Shown here: positions 59,630 through 64,000 of the stretch, one piece after another | How positions within the stretch are numbered: the stretch's first letter is position 1 | Layout of the letters: every line of letters starts with the position of its first letter | Assembly: GCF_900564145.1 (NCBI RefSeq) | Contig: NZ_UOOB01000002.1 | Span: 682,001 to 746,000, forward strand | Direction: 5' to 3' | From: Comamonas sp. lk | GTDB lineage: Bacteria; Pseudomonadota; Gammaproteobacteria; Burkholderiales; Burkholderiaceae_C | DNA length: 64,000 nucleotides | Notes under the pieces: model-generated | The model's database searches: none | Told to the model about the DNA's origin: nothing | Seen by the model: only the letters and a program-made list of their open reading frames with translations | Made by a program: the position numbers and the translations under genes

Positions 59630-61347
59630 TGGCCACCATGGACCGACGTGCCTATGCCGAAACCTTTGGCCCCACGGTGGGCGACCGCGTGCGCCTGGCC
59701 GACACGGATCTGATCATTGAAGTGGAAAAAGACTTCACCCTGGCCGCCGGCGGCTACGGCGAAGAGGTGAAATTTGGCGGCGGCAAAACCATACGCGACG
59801 GCATGGCGCAAAGCCAGCGCAGCCGCGAACAAGGCGCCATGGACACGGTGCTGACCAATGCGCTGATCATCGACCACTGGGGCATAGTCAAGGCCGATAT
59901 CGGCTTGAAAGACGGGCGCATTGCGGCCATAGGCAAGGCCGGCAATCCCGACACCCAGCCCGGCGTGGACATCATCATCGGCCCCGGCACCGAAATCATC
60001 AGCTGCGAAGGCAAGCTGGTCACGGCCGGCGGCATCGATACCCATATCCACTTCATCGCTCCGCAGCAGATCGAAGAGGCGCTGACCAGCGGGGTGACCA
60101 CCATGATTGGCGGCGGCACGGGTCCTGCCACCGGCACCTTTGCCACCACCTGCACGCCCGGCCCCTGGAATATGGAGCGCATGCTGCAGGCAGCCGATGC
60201 CTTCCCCATGAATCTCGGCTTTCTGGGCAAGGGCAATGCCAGCCTGCCGCAAGGCCTGCATGAGCAGATCAGCGCCGGCGCGATTGGTTTGAAACTGCAC
60301 GAGGACTGGGGCAGCACGCCGGCCGCCATAGACAACTGCCTGACGGTGGCTGAAGAGACCGATACCCAGGTGGCGATTCACACCGACACGCTCAACGAAT
60401 CCGGCTTTGTGGAAGACACGGTGGCCGCCTTCAAAGGGCGCACCATCCACACCTTCCACACCGAAGGCGCGGGCGGCGGCCATGCGCCCGACATCTTGAA
60501 AGTGGTGGGCGAAGCCAATGTCCTGCCCTCGTCCACCAACCCCACCCGACCCTACACCATCAACACGCTGGACGAGCATGTGGACATGCTCATGGTCTGC
60601 CACCACCTGAATGCCGGCATTGCCGAAGATCTGGCTTTTGCCGAAAGCCGCATCCGCAAGGAAACGATTGCGGCCGAGGACATACTGCACGACATCGGCG
60701 CCATCAGCATGTTCAGCTCCGACAGCCAGGCCATGGGCCGCGTGGGCGAAGTGATTTTGCGCACCTGGCAGACGGCGCACAAGATGAAGCAGCAACGCGG
60801 CCAACTGACGGGAGACAGCGAGCGCCACGACAACTTCCGTATCAAGCGCTATATCGCCAAATACACCATCAATCCTGCGATTGCCCACGGAATCAGCCAC
60901 GAGGTGGGCAGCCTGGAAGTGGGCAAATGGGCCGATATCGTGATCTGGAAACCGGCCTTCTTTGGCGTCAAACCCACCTGCATCTTGAAAGGCGGCTTCA
61001 TCGCCATGGCGGCCATGGGCGACCCGAACGCCTCCATTCCCACGCCCCAGCCCGTGCATTACCGTCCCATGTTTGGCGCCTATGGCGGGGCCCTGGCCAG
61101 GACCTCGCTGACCTTTGTCTCGCAGGCCGGCTTGGCTGCGGGCATAGGTCAGCGTTTCGGCCTGCAAAAGCCGCTATCTGCCGTCAAAGGCATACGCGGT
61201 GTGCAAAAGCAGCACATGATTCACAATGACCTGGCACCGCATATGGAGGTAGATGCCCAGACCTATGCCGTGCGCGCCAACGGCGATTTGCTGACCTGCG
61301 AGCCTGCCCACAGCCTGCCCATGGCCCAGCGCTACTTTCTGTTCTGA
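59629..61347 (+). CDS. ureC: Urease alpha subunit
   Basis: The catalytic subunit, 572 residues. The nickel ligands and active-site residues are all seen: [14 protein letters not shown] (His139, His141), [12 protein letters not shown] (Lys222, carbamylated), [26 protein letters not shown] and the flap [14 protein letters not shown] (Cys324, His325). [12 protein letters not shown] is also intact. It hydrolyses urea to ammonia and carbamate in the cytoplasm. Confidence 0.98.
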   Translation: MATMDRRAYAETFGPTVGDRVRLADTDLIIEVEKDFTLAAGGYGEEVKFGGGKTIRDGMAQSQRSREQGAMDTVLTNALIIDHWGIVKADIGLKDGRIAAIGKAGNPDTQPGVDIIIGPGTEIISCEGKLVTAGGIDTHIHFIAPQQIEEALTSGVTTMIGGGTGPATGTFATTCTPGPWNMERMLQAADAFPMNLGFLGKGNASLPQGLHEQISAGAIGLKLHEDWGSTPAAIDNCLTVAEETDTQVAIHTDTLNESGFVEDTVAAFKGRTIHTFHTEGAGGGHAPDILKVVGEANVLPSSTNPTRPYTINTLDEHVDMLMVCHHLNAGIAEDLAFAESRIRKETIAAEDILHDIGAISMFSSDSQAMGRVGEVILRTWQTAHKMKQQRGQLTGDSERHDNFRIKRYIAKYTINPAIAHGISHEVGSLEVGKWADIVIWKPAFFGVKPTCILKGGFIAMAAMGDPNASIPTPQPVHYRPMFGAYGGALARTSLTFVSQAGLAAGIGQRFGLQKPLSAVKGIRGVQKQHMIHNDLAPHMEVDAQTYAVRANGDLLTCEPAHSLPMAQRYFLF

Positions 61348-61355
61348 AGCACAGC

Positions 61356-61820
61356 ATGACTCTCTTGCGATTTGCACTCGACCCTGCCAGCGACCCGCGC
61401 GTGCTCGCCTTGCTGCAGGCCCATCTGGACGATATGTATCGCATCTCGCCGCCCGAGAGCGTGCACGCTCTGGATGTAGAGCAGTTGCGCCAGCCCGATA
61501 TCCGCTTCTGGACGGCCTGGTCCGGCGACAAGCTGGTCGGCAGCTGCGCCCTCAAGCAGCTCGATAGCAACCATCTTGAACTCAAGAGCATGCGTGTGGA
61601 TGCGGCGCATAGAGGCACGGGTGCAGCACAGCAGCTGCTGGATTTTGTGCTGGTACAGGCCCAGCAGGGCGGCGGCCAGCGCATCAGCCTGGAGACGGGC
61701 ACGGAAGATTTTTTCGCCCCGGCTCGTCGTCTCTACGCTCGCAACGGCTTTCTGCCCTGCGAGCCTTTTGGCAGCTATCAGCCAGACCCCAACAGCTGCT
61801 TCATGAGCCGTGCCATCTGA
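61356..61820 (+). CDS. GNAT-family acetyltransferase
   Basis: A 154-residue N-acetyltransferase. The acetyl-CoA motif is LELKSMRVDAAHRGTGAAQQLLDFVLVQA, followed by LETGTEDFFAPARRLYARNGFLPCEPFGSY. It follows ureC by eight bases and is probably co-transcribed with the urease genes. Its substrate is unknown, and a link to urea use has not been shown. Confidence 0.88.
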   Translation: MTLLRFALDPASDPRVLALLQAHLDDMYRISPPESVHALDVEQLRQPDIRFWTAWSGDKLVGSCALKQLDSNHLELKSMRVDAAHRGTGAAQQLLDFVLVQAQQGGGQRISLETGTEDFFAPARRLYARNGFLPCEPFGSYQPDPNSCFMSRAI

Positions 61821-61830
61821 TAACGCCGCG

Positions 61831-62367
61831 CTAAGTCTTGCCCGGCGCCGAGTTGAGCTCAAACGCGGTGCCCGGATGCTGGCCGCCCTGGCTTTTGAAC
61901 CACTCAATCCAGTCACTGGCGGCAATCACGGGCGCACCGTGCACGGTGGCCGACAGGGCTTCATAGACCAGCAGCATCATGGTCTGCTGCCCGCCATGGG
62001 TCAGCATCACCGGCAAGCTCAGAATACGCTTGGTGTATTCGCCCAGATCCTCGGGCCACAGGCCTTCGATACGGTCCATCGCCTGCTCCAGTGCCTCGTC
62101 CATGGGGTAGACCTCGGCCAGCACGGTCTGCGTGCCTTCAAGCCTCAGGCCCGGGTACCAGCCCAGGTCGTGCAAAGTTCCGCTCAAGCGGGTTCTTCCC
62201 AGGCAGGCGATGCCGGGGCGGAGTTTGGCAATGTCATTGACACCACCGGCACGCAAGGTACCGTAGACCGCCACGCAGGTCGCGCCACAGGCCTGCCAGC
62301 CGCTCGCAGCGCCGGACGAAGAAGTCGGGGAATCCATTTCTGCAAAAGCTTCCAGAGAAGTTGTCAT
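61831..62367 (-). CDS. Gamma-glutamylcyclotransferase-like (AIG2) protein
   Basis: A protein of about 178 residues with the GGCT/AIG2 barrel: VAVYGTLRAGGVNDI, LSGTLHDLGWYPGLRLEG, EVYPMDEALEQAMDRIEGLW and LLVYEALSATV. Such enzymes act on gamma-glutamyl amines. It is on the opposite strand between the GNAT and ureE genes, so it splits the urease operon. The ATG at 62367 (MTTSLEAF) is chosen over 62457, which overlaps the ureE upstream region. Confidence 0.8.
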   Translation of the reverse strand: MTTSLEAFAEMDSPTSSSGAASGWQACGATCVAVYGTLRAGGVNDIAKLRPGIACLGRTRLSGTLHDLGWYPGLRLEGTQTVLAEVYPMDEALEQAMDRIEGLWPEDLGEYTKRILSLPVMLTHGGQQTMMLLVYEALSATVHGAPVIAASDWIEWFKSQGGQHPGTAFELNSAPGKT

Positions 62368-62462
62368 AGGGCTAGCATCATCCAGCTTAGGTATATGAGC
62401 AACACATGCAACATGCGCGCCAGCCTGGGCGCTACCTCTCTTATTCTGATCCCTCATTCACC

Positions 62463-62990
62463 ATGCTGACTGCCAACAAACTATTGCCTCAAGGCCAGGG
62501 ACTGTCTGCCGTGCTGCTCAAGCGCGCGGCCACCATAGAGCTGGACTGGGACGTGCGCCAGAAAAGCCGCTTCGCCGCCAACGACAGCCTGGGCCGCGCA
62601 CTGGCGATTTTTCTGCCGCGCGGCCAGGCCGTGCGCGGCGGTGATGTACTGGTGGCCGAAGACGGCTCGCTGATCCGCGTGATCGCCGCACCGCAAAAAG
62701 TGCTGCAGATCACGGCCTGCAAAGAGCATGGCTCGCCCTTCGATCTGATGCGCGCCGCCTACCATCTGGGCAACCGCCATGTGCCCATCGAGCTGCAGCC
62801 CGATCACCTGAAGATTGAACCCGATCATGTGCTGGCCGACATGTTGCGCAGCATGCATATGACGGTGATCGAAACCGATCTGCCGTTCGAGCCCGAAGGC
62901 GGCGCCTATGGCGGCCATGTGACCAATGACGGCCACAGCCACCATCACCACAGCCATGCCCACGGCCACGACTGCGGCCATGCACACTGA
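62463..62990 (+). CDS. ureE: Urease accessory protein UreE
   Basis: The nickel chaperone for urease, 175 residues. A normal UreE core ([36 protein letters not shown], then [32 protein letters not shown]) is followed by a His-rich tail, [17 protein letters not shown], that can store nickel. It overlaps ureF by 11 bases. It restarts the plus-strand operon after the intervening GGCT gene. Confidence 0.95.
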   Translation: MLTANKLLPQGQGLSAVLLKRAATIELDWDVRQKSRFAANDSLGRALAIFLPRGQAVRGGDVLVAEDGSLIRVIAAPQKVLQITACKEHGSPFDLMRAAYHLGNRHVPIELQPDHLKIEPDHVLADMLRSMHMTVIETDLPFEPEGGAYGGHVTNDGHSHHHHSHAHGHDCGHAH

Positions 62991-63699
62991 CGCTGCAGCC
63001 GGGCTGACGCCGCACAGCTTTCTGCAGCTGATGTGGCTGGCTTCGCCCGCGCTGCCGATTGGCGGATTTTCTTACTCCGAAGTGCTTGAAGCGGCCATCA
63101 ATGCTGCGCTGGTTACTACCGAAAAAGAAGCATCCACCTGGCTGCTGCAGCAGCTGCATCTGGCGCAGTCGCGCAGCGACATGGCGGCCATTGCCCAGGC
63201 GCTACCGGCCTGGCAAAACCGGGACCTGGCGCGGGTGGAACAGCTCAACGACTGGGTGCTCAGCACCCGAGAGACCAGCGAGCTGCGCTTGCAGACCGAG
63301 CAAATGGGCAAATCGCTGAGCGACTGGCTGCGCAACCAGCATGCGGCCGATGCCGAACGCAGTGCGCAGATCGGCCAGCTGGCCGCGCTCTCGCAGCGAA
63401 CGCCAAGCTATCCCATCGCTTTTGCACTGGCGGCGACCTATGCCCAGGCACCCGTACAAGAAGCGCTGCTGGCCTATGCTTTTGGCTGGGCCGAAAACAT
63501 GGTGCAGGCCGCCATCAAGGCCGTGCCGCTGGGCCAGAACGCAGGCCAGCGCATTCTGGCGCAACTGGCCCAGGAAATTCCCGCCGCCGTGGCGCATGCG
63601 CAGTCTCTGACCGACAGCACACGCCAGGCTTTCTCGCCCATGCTGGCCATACTTTCGGCCCAGCATGAACACCAGTATTCACGCCTGTTTAGATCATGA
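62980..63699 (+). CDS. ureF: Urease accessory protein UreF
   Basis: A GTPase-regulating chaperone of 239 residues. It begins with [28 protein letters not shown] and continues with [25 protein letters not shown] and [30 protein letters not shown], all typical of UreF. It works with UreD, UreG and UreE in nickel insertion. It overlaps ureE and ureG. Confidence 0.95.
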   Translation: MHTDAAAGLTPHSFLQLMWLASPALPIGGFSYSEVLEAAINAALVTTEKEASTWLLQQLHLAQSRSDMAAIAQALPAWQNRDLARVEQLNDWVLSTRETSELRLQTEQMGKSLSDWLRNQHAADAERSAQIGQLAALSQRTPSYPIAFALAATYAQAPVQEALLAYAFGWAENMVQAAIKAVPLGQNAGQRILAQLAQEIPAAVAHAQSLTDSTRQAFSPMLAILSAQHEHQYSRLFRS

Positions 63700-64000
63700 G
63701 CACTTCCGCACTGCACCATATCCCCAACCGCAGCAAACAGCTGCCACCGCTGCGCGTGGGCATAGGCGGCCCCGTGGGCTCGGGCAAGACCACCATTCTT
63801 GAAATGCTGTGCAAGGCCATGCGCGACAAATGGGACTTGATCGCCATCACCAACGACATCTACACCAAGGAGGACCAGCGCCTGCTCACCGTCAGCGGCG
63901 CCCTGCCTGCCGAACGCATCATGGGCGTGGAGACCGGCGGCTGCCCGCACACCGCCATCCGCGAAGATGCTTCCATCAATCTGGAAGCCATCGACCGCAT
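63696..64000 (+). CDS. ureG: Urease accessory GTPase UreG, 5' part (cut by window end)
   Basis: The SIMIBI GTPase that delivers nickel. Its first about 100 residues are seen, with the P-loop [33 protein letters not shown] and [21 protein letters not shown]; the Cys-Pro-His nickel-binding motif is intact. It overlaps ureF by four bases (ATGA). The rest lies beyond the window. Confidence 0.96.
   Translation, partial: MSTSALHHIPNRSKQLPPLRVGIGGPVGSGKTTILEMLCKAMRDKWDLIAITNDIYTKEDQRLLTVSGALPAERIMGVETGGCPHTAIREDASINLEAIDR

Overview
This window looks like a chromosomal stretch from a Betaproteobacterium of the order Burkholderiales, most likely Comamonadaceae and close to Comamonas. The reasons are high-GC coding sequence, an rpe/gph/trpE-trpG-trpD-trpC arrangement, several Bug-type (TctC) solute receptors, a urt-ure nitrogen region, and a dispersed repeat of about 48 bp of a kind I recall from this family. 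The genus is inferred from style and gene content, not from a marker gene. No rRNA, tRNA, CRISPR array, prophage or insertion sequence was seen.

Layout. 1-850: 5' part of ung and an orphan winged-helix regulator. 860-5330: tryptophan operon on the minus strand (trpE-aroQ-trpG-trpD-trpC), with a chorismate mutase gene between trpE and trpG and a possible Trp-containing leader peptide upstream. 5700-12400: a chalcone-isomerase-like secreted protein, speD, gph and rpe. A four-gene cluster (GntR regulator, acyl-CoA dehydrogenase, SDR, APH-type kinase) separates gph from rpe. 12400-18800: housekeeping genes apaG, a Gcr-like membrane protein, thiL, a MuiA-like protein, pgpA and pncC.

18800-30850: a full tad/flp pilus locus on the minus strand, read from flp through tadV, tadE, cpaB, rcpA, tadZ, tadA, tadB, tadC, a TPR lipoprotein, a DUF3613 protein and tadG. 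Its promoter-proximal end is visibly AT-rich. 31250-35270: an XRE regulator, a YecA/SEC-C protein, an FMN glutamate-synthase-like membrane protein and a kinase-like protein. 35750-40600: the C4-dicarboxylate transporter dctA, divergent from a hybrid sensor kinase, with a LuxR-type response regulator next to it. 40770-45760: a VOC protein, then an IclR regulator divergent from a TctC receptor and a self-sufficient P450-reductase fusion.

45780-64000: a large urea/nitrogen region. It holds ureD, an inserted TctC receptor plus TauD-type dioxygenase pair, the urea ABC transporter urtABCDE, a TonB receptor with a DUF4198 protein, and ureA-hupE-ureB-ureC-GNAT-[GGCT]-ureE-ureF-ureG (ureG is cut by the window end).

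Main inference. Sequences matching the sigma-54 -24/-12 consensus lie upstream of urtA, of ureA and of the TonB receptor, with TGCACC-type half-sites resembling NtrC sites nearby. This suggests that urea import, urease and an outer-membrane uptake route, probably for nickel, are switched on together under nitrogen limitation. The other module worth attention is the ACAD/SDR/kinase set, which looks like a split version of the kinase-dehydrogenase pairing of mammalian ACAD10/ACAD11 and bacterial LvaA-type 4-hydroxyacyl-CoA pathways.
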